The notes: generated from the letters alone by a model not told the origin. A stretch of 12,997 nucleotides of DNA from CAZITB01 sp964542055 (GCA_964542055.1 CAZITB010000085.1:1-12997); one strand, 5' to 3'. Positions 1 through 6,961 are shown, counted from the first letter of the stretch. Program-made: numbers and translations.

Positions 1-425
1 TTAAATATGGCTACGTCCATCATATCGAAAGACTGATGGTGATGGGTACTTTCATGCTGCTTTGCGAGATTCATGCCGACTGGGTGTATGTATGGTTTAT
101 GGAACTCTTCGTCGATTCTTATGACTGGGTTATGGTGCCAAACGTTTACGGCATGTGCCAGTATTCGGCTGGGGATATCATGACCACAAAGCCGTATCTT
201 AGTTCCTCTAATTACATTCTCAAGATGAGTGATTATCAAAAAGGCCCCTGGTGCGATATCTGGGACAGCTTGTACTGGTCTTTCCTTGATAAACACCGCA
301 TCAAGTTTGAAAAAAATCCTCGCATTAAAGTTATGCTTTACAATCTCGACAAAAAAACGCCCGAGCAGATGGAGCAATATCACAATACTGCCGCAAATTA
401 CCTCAAAGAACTCTACAAGAGATAA
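1..425 (+). CDS. Cryptochrome/photolyase-related protein (PhrB-like), C-terminal part, 5' end outside the window
   Basis: The reading frame is open from base 3 and ends at TAA 423-425; the start lies upstream of the window. The visible 140 residues match the C-terminal FAD-binding region of the deoxyribodipyrimidine photolyase-related (PhrB/FeS-BCP) family: a GYVHHIERLMVMG helix, a PNVYGMCQYSAGD segment, then TKPYLSSSNYILKMSDY and a final SLYWSFLDKHR helix. Members bind FAD and usually repair (6-4) or CPD DNA photoproducts or act as cryptochromes. In the well-studied members the segment after MSDY carries a CxxC pair and a third Cys that help hold a [4Fe-4S] cluster. Here that segment is short (QKGPWCDIWD) with one Cys, so the cluster is probably absent or altered. 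The fourth ligand would lie upstream of the window. The family assignment is firm; repair versus signalling role cannot be told. Confidence 0.9.
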   Translation, partial: KYGYVHHIERLMVMGTFMLLCEIHADWVYVWFMELFVDSYDWVMVPNVYGMCQYSAGDIMTTKPYLSSSNYILKMSDYQKGPWCDIWDSLYWSFLDKHRIKFEKNPRIKVMLYNLDKKTPEQMEQYHNTAANYLKELYKR

Positions 426-448
426 TCACAATTTTATCTTTACTTTTT
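418..448 (+). terminator. Weak AT-rich hairpin plus T-run after the photolyase gene
   Basis: AGATAA (420-425, including the stop codon) pairs with TTATCT (434-439), extendable by a G-T and an A-T pair to 418/441, with an 8-nt loop. A short T-run follows at 444-448. The stem has a single G-C pair, so this is at best a weak intrinsic terminator. Confidence 0.3.
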
Positions 449-465
449 GACTGATAACATCTAAT

Positions 466-492
466 ATCTCCTTCAAACAATTTTAAGGAGAT
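466..492 (+). promoter_or_regulatory. Perfect hairpin enclosing the ribosome-binding site of the DUF2339 gene
   Basis: ATCTCCTT (466-473) and AAGGAGAT (485-492) are exact reverse complements around an 11-nt loop. The right arm contains the whole Shine-Dalgarno sequence AAGGAG (485-490), 6 nt before the ATG at 497. Folded, the stem would hide the ribosome-binding site. There is no T-run behind it, so it is not a terminator. A control role is inferred. Confidence 0.5.
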
Positions 493-496
493 TGGG

Positions 497-2770
497 ATGT
501 TCGGTATCGGCCTGGCAATTATTGCGTTGCTTGTGATAATTTTAATCATGTTTTCTAAAACAGCAACTTCGATTGAGAGACTTGAAAAGAAGATCGACAA
601 GGCATTTCTGATTAAAGAACAACAACGGGAAGTTGCCAAACCCTCTGTAACTGAAAAACCTAAAGAACCAACTCAGCCGGTTATGCGAACCGAGCCCAGG
701 GTCGTTCAACAACCCGCGCCCAAACCACCATCACCTCCAATAGTTCAAAAGCAATCCACGCCAACGACAGCGACTGTAAAAAAAGCCCAGCCATCTCAGC
801 CGCTTGAAATGAAGCTGGGGATTTACGGAGCGATTATCGTCGGCGGAATTGCACTTATAGTGGGTTTGCTGTTTTTGGTAAAAAATGCTTTTACCCCTTT
901 CTTGACAACCCCGCAAGGCAAGCTGACGGTTATAACAGCTACGGGTTTGGTGTTTTTGATTATTGGCGAAATTACAAGAAGACGCAGTTACGGTTATGTC
1001 GCGAAATCAGCCACCGCCATCGGCTTTGCACTTTTGTATGCTGCGGTTTTCAGCGCTTACGGATATTTCGATTTGCTCGGCAGCACGGTTGCCTTTGGGC
1101 TTGCTATAATTATAACTGCCGGGGCATTGACTTATGCTGTCTCGCTAAACGAAGTAATAATGGCGGTACTGGCAATGCTTGGCGGATACCTCTCACCGTA
1201 CCTGTTGTCAACAAATGAGAACCGCCCCCACGCTCTTTTCATATACGTTGCGATTCTCAGTATAGGTGCAATGGCTTGTTCGGTTTTCCGCAAATGGAAA
1301 GTGGTCAAAATACTGGCGTTCATCGGGTATGCGGTTTTGTTTAGCGGCTGGTTCACAAAATTCTACAGCCCAGACCAAAGTAGCCTTGCACTTTCATATC
1401 TCTGGTTTTTCACCTTGATATTTTTGGCGATCCCCGTATTGCACGAACTTATAAAAAAGACAACGACCAGCAAAGAAGCCGCCCTGCTTATAGTTTTCAA
1501 TGCCCTGCTGGCATTCGTTTATCACTTGCGAATAATAGATCAAACTTCGTTTCTAACCGCAGCGGTTTTATCTCTTTCAGCCATTCATTTACTGATGTTT
1601 TTCGTGGTACAAAAAAGATGTCCCGATGACAAAAAGCTTCTGCCGGTTTTGCTTTCGGTAAGTTTATTCTTACTGACCGCCGCAGTGGTAATATACTTCA
1701 AAATCTACGGAATAGTCATAACCCTCTCAGCCATATCTGTGGTCGAGGCGCTGATAGCTTCAAAATACCGAAGCAAAGTCACGCAGGCGTTTTCATTCAT
1801 TTCGATAATCATTGCCTCTGTTAATCTGCTGCGTATGATACCTTTTCATCGTGGCGATTTCAATCTTGCCGCAAACGTTCCGTTCGTCTCTGCAATCTCA
1901 TTGGCTGCTGCTTTTTACCTGCTGCACTTGATCCATAGAACGGCTAAAAAAGGTGCAATAACAAACAGCAAAATCTTCTCATCATTTTTATTTTTGATCT
2001 TTGCCTTTGTGCTAAGCGGTTCGCTGTTTTTGGAATGGACAGACCATCTAACCTATAATCTGAATATAACTTTTGATGGCTACCTGCTCGAATATCTGGC
2101 ACAGACTCTGGTTGTGTTACTTTCATTGAGTATCGTGTTGCTGGTAGTAAGACCTGTCAGTCCCGGCGATATGTTCTGCTTAAGCGTGTCATCTGTACTG
2201 ACCGTCATAGGTGCCTTTGCCGCGCCTTTTGTTCTATATATCTATTACGGTTTCGATTCTCTTATTTTTGCCAACAGAGAATTTTTAATAAGCCTGATAT
2301 TTGTCTCTGCCCTGCTGCTTGCCAGTTTGATCATTTACAAACAAAGCCCCAAAGACAACCAACCGAGAATATCGATAAGCATATTTAATTTGTTTTTGGC
2401 AGTTGTCCTTGGCTTGATAATTTTAACCATTGAAATTTATACATACTGGAACAATCTCGCAGGCCATAATCCTGCCAGATACGACCACTTCAGTTTCCTC
2501 GGGCAAATGTACATTTCGGTGGCGTGGGCGATCTATGCATCGGTTCTAATATTCTTGGGCTTCTGGAAAAAGTCAAAACTTCTTCGTTATACCGCCCTTG
2601 CACTCTACGGATTGCTGATATTGAAAGTTTTCGTCTTTGACATGAGCGAACTCGAAAGCGTTTACCGAATTGCCGGTTTGATAGTTCTCGGCCTTGCGCT
2701 TATTGCGGTATCGTTCGTTTACCAGTACAATAAGAAAAAAGGATTATTCGCTGATACGAAACATAATTAA
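497..2770 (+). CDS. DUF2339 polytopic membrane protein
   Basis: A 757-residue integral membrane protein of the DUF2339 family, whose function is unknown. It begins with one membrane helix (about residues 3-20), followed by a short charged coiled-coil-like stretch and a Pro/Gln/Thr-rich linker (about 50-100). From residue 106 to the end there are roughly twenty closely packed hydrophobic segments. The opening of this part (LGIYGAIIVGGIALIVGLLFLVKNA, then GKLTVITATG, EITRRRSYGYVAKSATAIGFALLYAAVFSAYGYFDLL and LGGYLSPYLLS, residues about 107-235) is typical of the family. The ATG at 497 has a strong AAGGAG 6 nt upstream, in a hairpin. The zinc-transporter gene follows 14 nt after the stop, so the two are probably co-transcribed. 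Predicted to sit in the inner membrane. A role in envelope or polysaccharide handling has been guessed for such proteins, but nothing here shows it. Confidence 0.92.
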   Translation: MFGIGLAIIALLVIILIMFSKTATSIERLEKKIDKAFLIKEQQREVAKPSVTEKPKEPTQPVMRTEPRVVQQPAPKPPSPPIVQKQSTPTTATVKKAQPSQPLEMKLGIYGAIIVGGIALIVGLLFLVKNAFTPFLTTPQGKLTVITATGLVFLIIGEITRRRSYGYVAKSATAIGFALLYAAVFSAYGYFDLLGSTVAFGLAIIITAGALTYAVSLNEVIMAVLAMLGGYLSPYLLSTNENRPHALFIYVAILSIGAMACSVFRKWKVVKILAFIGYAVLFSGWFTKFYSPDQSSLALSYLWFFTLIFLAIPVLHELIKKTTTSKEAALLIVFNALLAFVYHLRIIDQTSFLTAAVLSLSAIHLLMFFVVQKRCPDDKKLLPVLLSVSLFLLTAAVVIYFKIYGIVITLSAISVVEALIASKYRSKVTQAFSFISIIIASVNLLRMIPFHRGDFNLAANVPFVSAISLAAAFYLLHLIHRTAKKGAITNSKIFSSFLFLIFAFVLSGSLFLEWTDHLTYNLNITFDGYLLEYLAQTLVVLLSLSIVLLVVRPVSPGDMFCLSVSSVLTVIGAFAAPFVLYIYYGFDSLIFANREFLISLIFVSALLLASLIIYKQSPKDNQPRISISIFNLFLAVVLGLIILTIEIYTYWNNLAGHNPARYDHFSFLGQMYISVAWAIYASVLIFLGFWKKSKLLRYTALALYGLLILKVFVFDMSELESVYRIAGLIVLGLALIAVSFVYQYNKKKGLFADTKHN

Positions 2771-2784
2771 GTAAAAGTTTAAAA

Positions 2785-3600
2785 ATGGATATAGAATTTT
2801 CAAATATTGTGTTCGCTTTTAGTTTGACGTTGTTCGCCGGACTTGCCACTGGTATCGGAAGTGCCATCGCTTTTTTCGCAAATCGGACCAATACGAAATT
2901 TCTTTCTATCTCGCTTGGATTTTCAGCAGGCGTAATGATTTATGTCTCTTTCGTGGAAATATTTTTCAAAGCCAAGCAAGGTCTGATAGCTGAGCTCGGT
3001 GAAGTTAAAGGCACCTGGGTAACGGTAGCTTCATTTTTTGCGGGCATGCTGGTGATCGCATTGATCGATAAACTCATCCCCAGCTATGAAAACCCTCACG
3101 AAATGCACATGGTCGAGGATATGAAAAAATCGACACCGGCGGTTAATAATCACCTCCACAGGATGGGAGTTTTTACCGCCCTTGCCATTGCGATTCATAA
3201 CTTTCCCGAAGGCTTGGCTACATTTGCGGCAGCACTGAAGTCTCCCGAGATTGGCATCGCAATCGCTGTGGCAATCGCAATCCACAATATTCCAGAAGGT
3301 ATCGCGGTATCAGTTCCTATTTATTACGCGACCGGCAGTAAAAAGAAAGCGTTTATTTACTCTTTTCTGTCGGGTTTAAGTGAACCCGTCGGGGCGGTAG
3401 TTGGGTTTGGATTTTTGTTTGTTATTTTCAACGGTATCATTTTCGGCGTACTTTTCGCTTCTGTCGCTGGAATAATGGTGTTCATCTCGCTTGACGAACT
3501 TTTGCCCAGCGCCCAGCGTTACGGCCAGCATCACTTCTCCATTTACGGCATGGTAGTGGGCATGGCAGTAATGGCTCTTAGTCTTTTATTGTTTTTATAA
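2785..3600 (+). CDS. zupT: ZIP-family divalent metal transporter, ZupT type
   Basis: A 271-residue inner-membrane transporter of the ZIP family, close in length to the ZupT proteins that import zinc and, less specifically, iron, manganese and cobalt. The two signature metal-binding helices are intact: HNFPEGLATF at residues 138-147 and HNIPEGIAVS at 167-176, followed by SGLSEPVGA at 196-204. About eight membrane segments can be drawn. A cytoplasmic loop between the third and fourth (about 100-128) carries scattered His residues (105, 108, 123, 125), as is usual for ZIP proteins. The gene starts 14 nt after the DUF2339 stop with no good ribosome-binding site, suggesting translation coupled to the upstream gene. 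No Zur- or Fur-like operator is seen. The metal actually moved cannot be read from sequence. Confidence 0.93.
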   Translation: MDIEFSNIVFAFSLTLFAGLATGIGSAIAFFANRTNTKFLSISLGFSAGVMIYVSFVEIFFKAKQGLIAELGEVKGTWVTVASFFAGMLVIALIDKLIPSYENPHEMHMVEDMKKSTPAVNNHLHRMGVFTALAIAIHNFPEGLATFAAALKSPEIGIAIAVAIAIHNIPEGIAVSVPIYYATGSKKKAFIYSFLSGLSEPVGAVVGFGFLFVIFNGIIFGVLFASVAGIMVFISLDELLPSAQRYGQHHFSIYGMVVGMAVMALSLLLFL

Positions 3601-3725
3601 AGGCTATTCATATTATTTAGATAAGTAATTGACAATTAACCATTTATGAAAATTTATCCTCATTTTTAACATTTAAATTAAGGCCTTCAGTTTTTTTGAC
3701 GATTTTTACTTTATAACGTGAACAA

Positions 3726-3768
3726 GACTTTTGAACTCGCCGTAAGTAGTGCTTATAAGTTCAAAGTC
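3726..3768 (+). promoter_or_regulatory. Predicted promoter of the PEP-CTERM gene overlapped by a long inverted repeat
   Basis: GACTTTTGAACT (3726-3737) and AGTTCAAAGTC (3758-3768) are inverted copies differing by one extra T. A candidate -35 TTGAAC (3731-3736) and -10 TATAAG (3754-3759), 17 bp apart, fall within and between the arms. A smaller stem, TAAG/CTTA, can form inside the loop (3743-3755). An arm over each promoter element is the layout expected for an operator, but no regulator is identified. Confidence 0.35.
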
Positions 3769-3798
3769 AGTAAAAACCTTATTAAAATGTAGTAAAAA

Positions 3799-3814
3799 GT
3801 AAAGAAAACTTTAC
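3799..3814 (+). repeat. Small perfect hairpin in the PEP-CTERM leader
   Basis: GTAAAG (3799-3804) and CTTTAC (3809-3814) pair around an AAAA loop, ending 12 nt before the GGAGG ribosome-binding site. It could shape or protect the 5' end of the mRNA. It may be chance in AT-rich sequence. Confidence 0.3.
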
Positions 3815-3836
3815 AATTAGCAGATGGAGGCTAAAA

Positions 3837-4382
3837 ATGAGAAAATGGATTGTTTTATCACTGTTGGCAGTTATTTCAGTAACTGCTCAAGCTGTGACCG
3901 TCACCTTTGAACCTGTAAGTTTCGGAACCGCCGAAAATCCCGTAGATGTATCAAGTCTGTACGACATTTATATTACCACAGACGATACATTGTTCTCGCT
4001 TGATAATGTTGTTACCGTTACCGGCCCTGCCGAGATCGTATATGCGACCGGTAAAGCCGGTGCTCCGAATTTTGGATGGTCTTCGGAAGTCAGCGAAGAG
4101 CCGATTTATGGCACTAGTAACGTCGAAATCGGGCTGGTTACCGATATTTCCAGCATTAAAGAGCCGGGTCGGGCAGCAAAGATCACTCTCAAAGCTCTTG
4201 ATATCGGAGATGTTCTTATCAGCCTGACTAACGGCACTTCTTTCGAGAATCCGTCAATGGACACCAAGTTCGGTGACCCGACCGTTACCGGTAATTTGAC
4301 CATCTATCAGGCGACACCTGAACCGTTGACAGTGGCCCTGCTTGGACTGGGAGCTCTAGTGGTAGCTAGAAAAAGAAAATAA
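3837..4382 (+). CDS. Secreted PEP-CTERM anchored protein, possibly with a cohesin-like domain
   Basis: A 181-residue exported protein. Residues 1-19 form a Sec signal peptide (MRKW, hydrophobic core, cleavage likely after AQA). The C-terminus is a PEP-CTERM sorting tail: TPEP at 160-163, a hydrophobic stretch 164-177, and RKRK at the end. Such tails are recognised by an exosortase, which cleaves and transfers the protein to the cell surface or matrix; no exosortase gene lies in the window. The body is beta-rich (VTVTFEP, YDIYITTDDTLFSLDNVVTVTG, GRAAKITLKALDIGDVLISLTNG) and resembles the cohesin-like single-domain surface proteins of planctomycetes; this is a pattern match only. GGAGG at 3826-3830 supports the ATG. 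The gene stands alone, with a leader of over 200 nt and its own terminator, so it is probably monocistronic. Confidence 0.82.
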   Translation: MRKWIVLSLLAVISVTAQAVTVTFEPVSFGTAENPVDVSSLYDIYITTDDTLFSLDNVVTVTGPAEIVYATGKAGAPNFGWSSEVSEEPIYGTSNVEIGLVTDISSIKEPGRAAKITLKALDIGDVLISLTNGTSFENPSMDTKFGDPTVTGNLTIYQATPEPLTVALLGLGALVVARKRK

Positions 4383-4418
4383 AGCAAAGCATCGATTTTG
4401 AACTTATTTCTTCCACCT

Positions 4419-4453
4419 GGTCGCATTTTTTAATGAAGTGCGGCCTTTTTTTT
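4419..4453 (+). terminator. Intrinsic terminator of the PEP-CTERM gene
   Basis: GGTCGCA (4419-4425) pairs with TGCGGCC (4439-4445), with one G-T wobble and a 13-nt AT-rich loop. An unbroken run of eight T follows (4446-4453). It lies 37 nt after the stop codon and upstream of the hisA promoter. Confidence 0.8.
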
Positions 4454-4500
4454 AGCTAAATTAAATACTCAATACTAAAAGTTTTGCCTGAATAGCGGTT

Positions 4501-4531
4501 TTGACTTGAAACAAAATGAGCATAGTGTAAT
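4501..4531 (+). promoter_or_regulatory. Candidate hisA promoter
   Basis: TTGACT (4501-4506) and TGTAAT (4526-4531) each match the housekeeping sigma consensus at five of six positions. The 19-bp spacer is longer than ideal. The site lies after the preceding terminator and about 45 nt before the start codon. Confidence 0.4.
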
Positions 4532-4576
4532 ATCATCCGTGGAATATCAGGATTTTAGCAATTTAAAAGGAATAAT

Positions 4577-5299
4577 ATGTATATTTTGCCTGCCATAGAT
4601 ATCAGAAGTGGAAAATGTGTAAGGTTAATTCAGGGCGAATATCATCGCCAGATAACTTATGAAGATAACCCCTGCAAACAGGCACAGGAATTTATCGATG
4701 CAGGCACAAAATGGATACATTTGGTTGATCTTGACGGTGCAAAAGTCGGAAAACCGGTCAATTTTGACACAATCCGGGCGATTACTGCGGTAAAAGGTGC
4801 CAAGTATGAGCTTGGAGGCGGGATTCGAAGCCAGGAAGATATCGAAAATATGCTCGAAATCGGGATAGAGCGAGTTATCATCGGTACCAGCGCCGTAAAT
4901 GATTTCGACTGGTTTGCTGGTATGACAGATAAATTTCCTGACAAGATCGCCCTTGCACTGGATGCCAGGGGTTCACAGGTGGCATCGCACGGCTGGCTGA
5001 AAAAATCTGTCAAAGTTGCGTTAGATTTTGCTGTTGAAGCTGCAAAACTGCCTATTTCAGCCATTATTTATACTGATATCAGCAAGGATGGGATGCTTTC
5101 AGGTCCGAATTTCGAGCGGACAAAGAAGCTGGCTGATAGCGTGGATGTGGATGTAATTGCCAGCGGCGGAGTTTCGACCGTCGAAGATGTTCGCAAACTA
5201 ACGCAAATGAACGTGGCAGGTGCGATAATCGGCAGGGCTCTCTATGAAGGCGGATTAAAGCTTGAAGACGCACTGTCAGCCGTGGGTAATCAGGGCTAA
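4577..5299 (+). CDS. hisA: Phosphoribosylformimino-5-aminoimidazole carboxamide ribotide isomerase, HisA
   Basis: A 240-residue TIM-barrel enzyme of histidine biosynthesis, full length for HisA. It opens the ring of ProFAR to give PRFAR (an Amadori rearrangement), the substrate of HisH/HisF. The two catalytic aspartates are present: D8 in LPAIDI and D129 in ALDARG. Phosphate-binding elements are GGGIRS (80-85), SGGVST (196-201) and IIGRALYEG (217-225); TDISKDGM (166-173) is also typical. HisA rather than HisF is indicated by the LPAIDIRSGKCVRLIQG opening and the GW at 139-140. AAAGGA just upstream supports the ATG. No other his gene is beside it, so the pathway genes are dispersed here. It is convergent with parB, with only 25 nt between the stops and no clear terminator. 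Confidence 0.97.
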   Translation: MYILPAIDIRSGKCVRLIQGEYHRQITYEDNPCKQAQEFIDAGTKWIHLVDLDGAKVGKPVNFDTIRAITAVKGAKYELGGGIRSQEDIENMLEIGIERVIIGTSAVNDFDWFAGMTDKFPDKIALALDARGSQVASHGWLKKSVKVALDFAVEAAKLPISAIIYTDISKDGMLSGPNFERTKKLADSVDVDVIASGGVSTVEDVRKLTQMNVAGAIIGRALYEGGLKLEDALSAVGNQG

Positions 5300-5324
5300 G
5301 TCTTCATATAGCAGATATTTACAT

Positions 5325-6290
5325 TTATTCCGCCGCCAGAGCGTCCACGCCGAGCATTCTGGATATTCGGTCAAAGTCATCCAGGCTGTAAAATTCTATG
5401 GTAATTTTGCCCATGTCGCTATTTCTCTTGGTCGCAATGGTCACATTTGTTCCGACCTGCCGCTTGATTTGGTTTTCAATATCTAAAATATGGGCAGATT
5501 TGCTTGAAAGCCTTGGAATATCATCAGTTTTGCCCTGAAGATGTTTTCTTACCATCTTTTCAACTTCTCGGACACTCAACCGCCCTGCCATGGCTTTGTT
5601 GGCAATTTTTCTTTTTGCCTGTTCATCGGGCAAAGCCAAAATGGCTCTTGCGTGGCCCATACTTAGCTTATTAGAAGCTACCATGTTTTTGATATCTTCC
5701 GGTAAGTCCAGCAGTCGCATATAGTTAGCCACAACCGAGCGGTTTTCGCCAAGCCTTTCGGCAGCTTCGGTTTGCGAAATACTGAAAGATTGTATATATT
5801 TATGATATGCTTTTGCTCTTTCTATGGCGTTTAGATCGGCTCTATGGATATTCTCAACAAGTGCCATTTCCAGCATCTGCTCATCGGTGGCCTGCTTTAC
5901 CAGGGCCGGTATCCTCTCCAGGCCTGCTATCTGCGAAGCCCTTAGCCTTCTTTCGCCAGCGATAAGTTCGTAGCCCCCTGCCGTGTATCTTACAATAATC
6001 GGCTGAATTATTCCATTTGCCCGTATCGACTGGGCAAGTTCTTCCAGTTTTTCGGTATCCCATTGGGTTCTGGGCTGGTAAGGATTTGGTGTAATCTGGT
6101 CAACAAGTAGGTTTTTTATGGGACTGTCCGCTGTTTTTTGCATGTTTTCAGGTTTTGGGGTCACTGTTTCCAGCTGGTTTTTAATTGCGGGGATATTTCC
6201 AGCAGCCTGATCATCGTCTAAATTCATTGGGCCAAGAAGGGATTTTAGTCCCCTGCCGAGGTGTTTGGGTTTTTCTTTCTTATTTACCAT
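5325..6290 (-). CDS. parB: Chromosome partitioning protein ParB
   Basis: A 321-residue ParB/Spo0J/Noc-family protein, the usual length for chromosomal ParB. ParB loads at parS as a CTP-dependent sliding clamp, marks the origin region and recruits ParA and SMC. The N-terminus has the conserved basic LGRGLKSLLG (residues 11-20), the ParA-stimulating region. The CTP-binding/CTPase domain covers about 60-155 with GERRLRA (112-118) and ENIHRADLNAIERA (146-159). A helix-turn-helix DNA-binding region follows (about 171-193, SQTEAAERLGENRSVVANY), then the C-terminal dimer domain (about 265-321). On the minus strand GGGAGG lies about 7 nt before the ATG at 6290. Two parS sites lie 120-210 bp upstream. 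No parA is adjacent, which is unusual since parA normally precedes parB. Confidence 0.96.
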   Translation of the reverse strand: MVNKKEKPKHLGRGLKSLLGPMNLDDDQAAGNIPAIKNQLETVTPKPENMQKTADSPIKNLLVDQITPNPYQPRTQWDTEKLEELAQSIRANGIIQPIIVRYTAGGYELIAGERRLRASQIAGLERIPALVKQATDEQMLEMALVENIHRADLNAIERAKAYHKYIQSFSISQTEAAERLGENRSVVANYMRLLDLPEDIKNMVASNKLSMGHARAILALPDEQAKRKIANKAMAGRLSVREVEKMVRKHLQGKTDDIPRLSSKSAHILDIENQIKRQVGTNVTIATKRNSDMGKITIEFYSLDDFDRISRMLGVDALAAE

Positions 6291-6318
6291 TTGGGTCCTC
6301 CCTGACTTAAGGGTAATA

Positions 6319-6347
6319 ATTATAATACGATCATTTCGACATTTGAA
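6319..6347 (-). promoter_or_regulatory. Candidate parB promoter
   Basis: On the minus strand TTCAAA (6347-6342) and a perfect TATAAT (6324-6319) are separated by 17 bp. The start site would be about 20 nt before the parB ATG. The -35 matches at four of six positions. The nearer parS site begins 66 bp upstream of this -35. Confidence 0.45.
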
Positions 6348-6412
6348 AGAAGTTTAGTTTAAAATCTACAGCTTTTCCAGAACAATCTTGTGAAATTTCA
6401 GGAAAATATGAA

Positions 6413-6428
6413 AGTTTCACGTGGAACA
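6413..6428. promoter_or_regulatory. parS site 1 (ParB-binding)
   Basis: AGTTTCACGTGGAACA has the parS core GTTTCACGTGGAAC (6414-6427), a near-palindrome centred on CACGTG and identical to a known bacterial parS core variant. It lies upstream of parB. Confidence 0.88.
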
Positions 6429-6485
6429 ATTGATGGGCAGAAATGAAAACAGCTGTTAAGTGTAAAAGATAATTCCAGAAGAGCA

Positions 6486-6501
6486 TGTTCCACGTGGAAC
6501 G
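6486..6501. promoter_or_regulatory. parS site 2 (ParB-binding)
   Basis: TGTTCCACGTGGAACG contains the perfectly palindromic core GTTCCACGTGGAAC (6487-6500). Its centre is 73 bp, about seven helical turns, from that of site 1. It ends 9 bp from the stop of the small minus-strand gene at 6511. Confidence 0.92.
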
Positions 6502-6510
6502 TGGTAAATC

Positions 6511-6774
6511 TCACTTCTTGCCGGCAAATTCATTTACATTTTTTGCCAGGATCACAACATCTCTTTTTTTTATAATGTGTTCAATAAGTGCTGGGCGAAT
6601 TTTCAATGCAATCATCGCAGCTTCGGCCTGTTTCCAAAGTTTATCCGCTTTTTTCGCAGAATCTGCAAGGTACAATTCGGTTACTATCTCCTGTAACTTA
6701 TTAAGTTTAATTGTATCCAAATTATCGTAATAGTTGGATATTACTTTCTTCTGATATTTGCTGTATTGGGTCAT
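6511..6774 (-). CDS. Small uncharacterised protein upstream of parB
   Basis: An 87-residue soluble, Lys-rich, wholly helical-looking protein of no family I can name. It has a Tyr-rich start (TQYSKYQKKVISNYYDNLD), then leucine-patterned helices (KLNKLQEIVTELYLA, KKADKLWKQAEAAMIALKI) and a conserved-looking end (LIEHIIKKRDVVILAKNVNEF). No signal peptide, membrane segment or metal ligands are visible. I chose the ATG at 6774; an in-frame TTG at 6804 would add ten residues but has no ribosome-binding site, and a possible -10 (TATACT) overlaps its 5' side. The ATG also lacks a strong Shine-Dalgarno. It is read toward parB, with the two parS sites between the genes. The composition looks like real protein and the opposite-strand frame does not. 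Whether it belongs to chromosome partition is unknown. Confidence 0.68.
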   Translation of the reverse strand: MTQYSKYQKKVISNYYDNLDTIKLNKLQEIVTELYLADSAKKADKLWKQAEAAMIALKIRPALIEHIIKKRDVVILAKNVNEFAGKK

Positions 6775-6863
6775 AATTTTATCATATCCAAAAAACAGTG
6801 CCAATCAAGTATAATTTTCTTTTAAAAATATTTTAATTTATAGAATATAAGTCTATTTAATAT

Positions 6864-6880
6864 AAGCACTTATAGTGCTT
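6864..6880. repeat. Perfect 7-bp inverted repeat in the HAD-gene upstream region
   Basis: AAGCACT (6864-6870) and AGTGCTT (6874-6880) flank TAT. It extends outward as ATAA/TTAT with one bulged G. A second short dyad, TTCAAA/TTTGAA, lies at 6905-6926. Both are upstream of the predicted promoter at 6933-6961, where an activator or repressor could bind; there is no T-run suited to a terminator. The rest of 6775-7006 is AT-rich with no gene seen. Confidence 0.4.
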
Positions 6881-6932
6881 GTTATGGGACGATCGGCAGG
6901 GCGGTTCAAATTGAATATAGTTTGAATTAAGC

Positions 6933-6961
6933 TTGATAAATAACCGGCTTATATATAAAAT
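6933..6961 (+). promoter_or_regulatory. Candidate promoter of the HAD-thrC-9151-10578 gene run
   Basis: TTGATA (6933-6938) and TAAAAT (6956-6961) each match the housekeeping sigma consensus at five of six positions, with an ideal 17-bp spacer. The start site would be near 6968, about 40 nt before the HAD gene. Confidence 0.55.

Noticed and set aside
447..467. TTGACT and TAATAT upstream of the DUF2339 gene as a promoter
   Set aside because: The hexamers are only 9 bp apart and no suitable -10 exists at normal spacing.
3680..3697. AAGGCCTT palindrome followed by a T-run after zupT
   Set aside because: There is no room for a loop in the short palindrome, so it is not a credible intrinsic terminator.
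3696..3717. TTGACG and TATAAC upstream of the PEP-CTERM gene
   Set aside because: The 10-bp spacing is far too short for a sigma-70 promoter; the TTGAAC/TATAAG pair downstream is better spaced.
4657..5064. A 135-codon minus-strand ORF inside hisA
   Set aside because: It lies fully antisense to a complete, well-conserved hisA and has a Ser-rich composition typical of a shadow frame.
6485..6730. An 81-codon plus-strand ORF beginning MFHVERG
   Set aside because: Its start is simply the translated parS palindrome, a frequent artefact, and the rest is antisense to the better-looking minus-strand gene.
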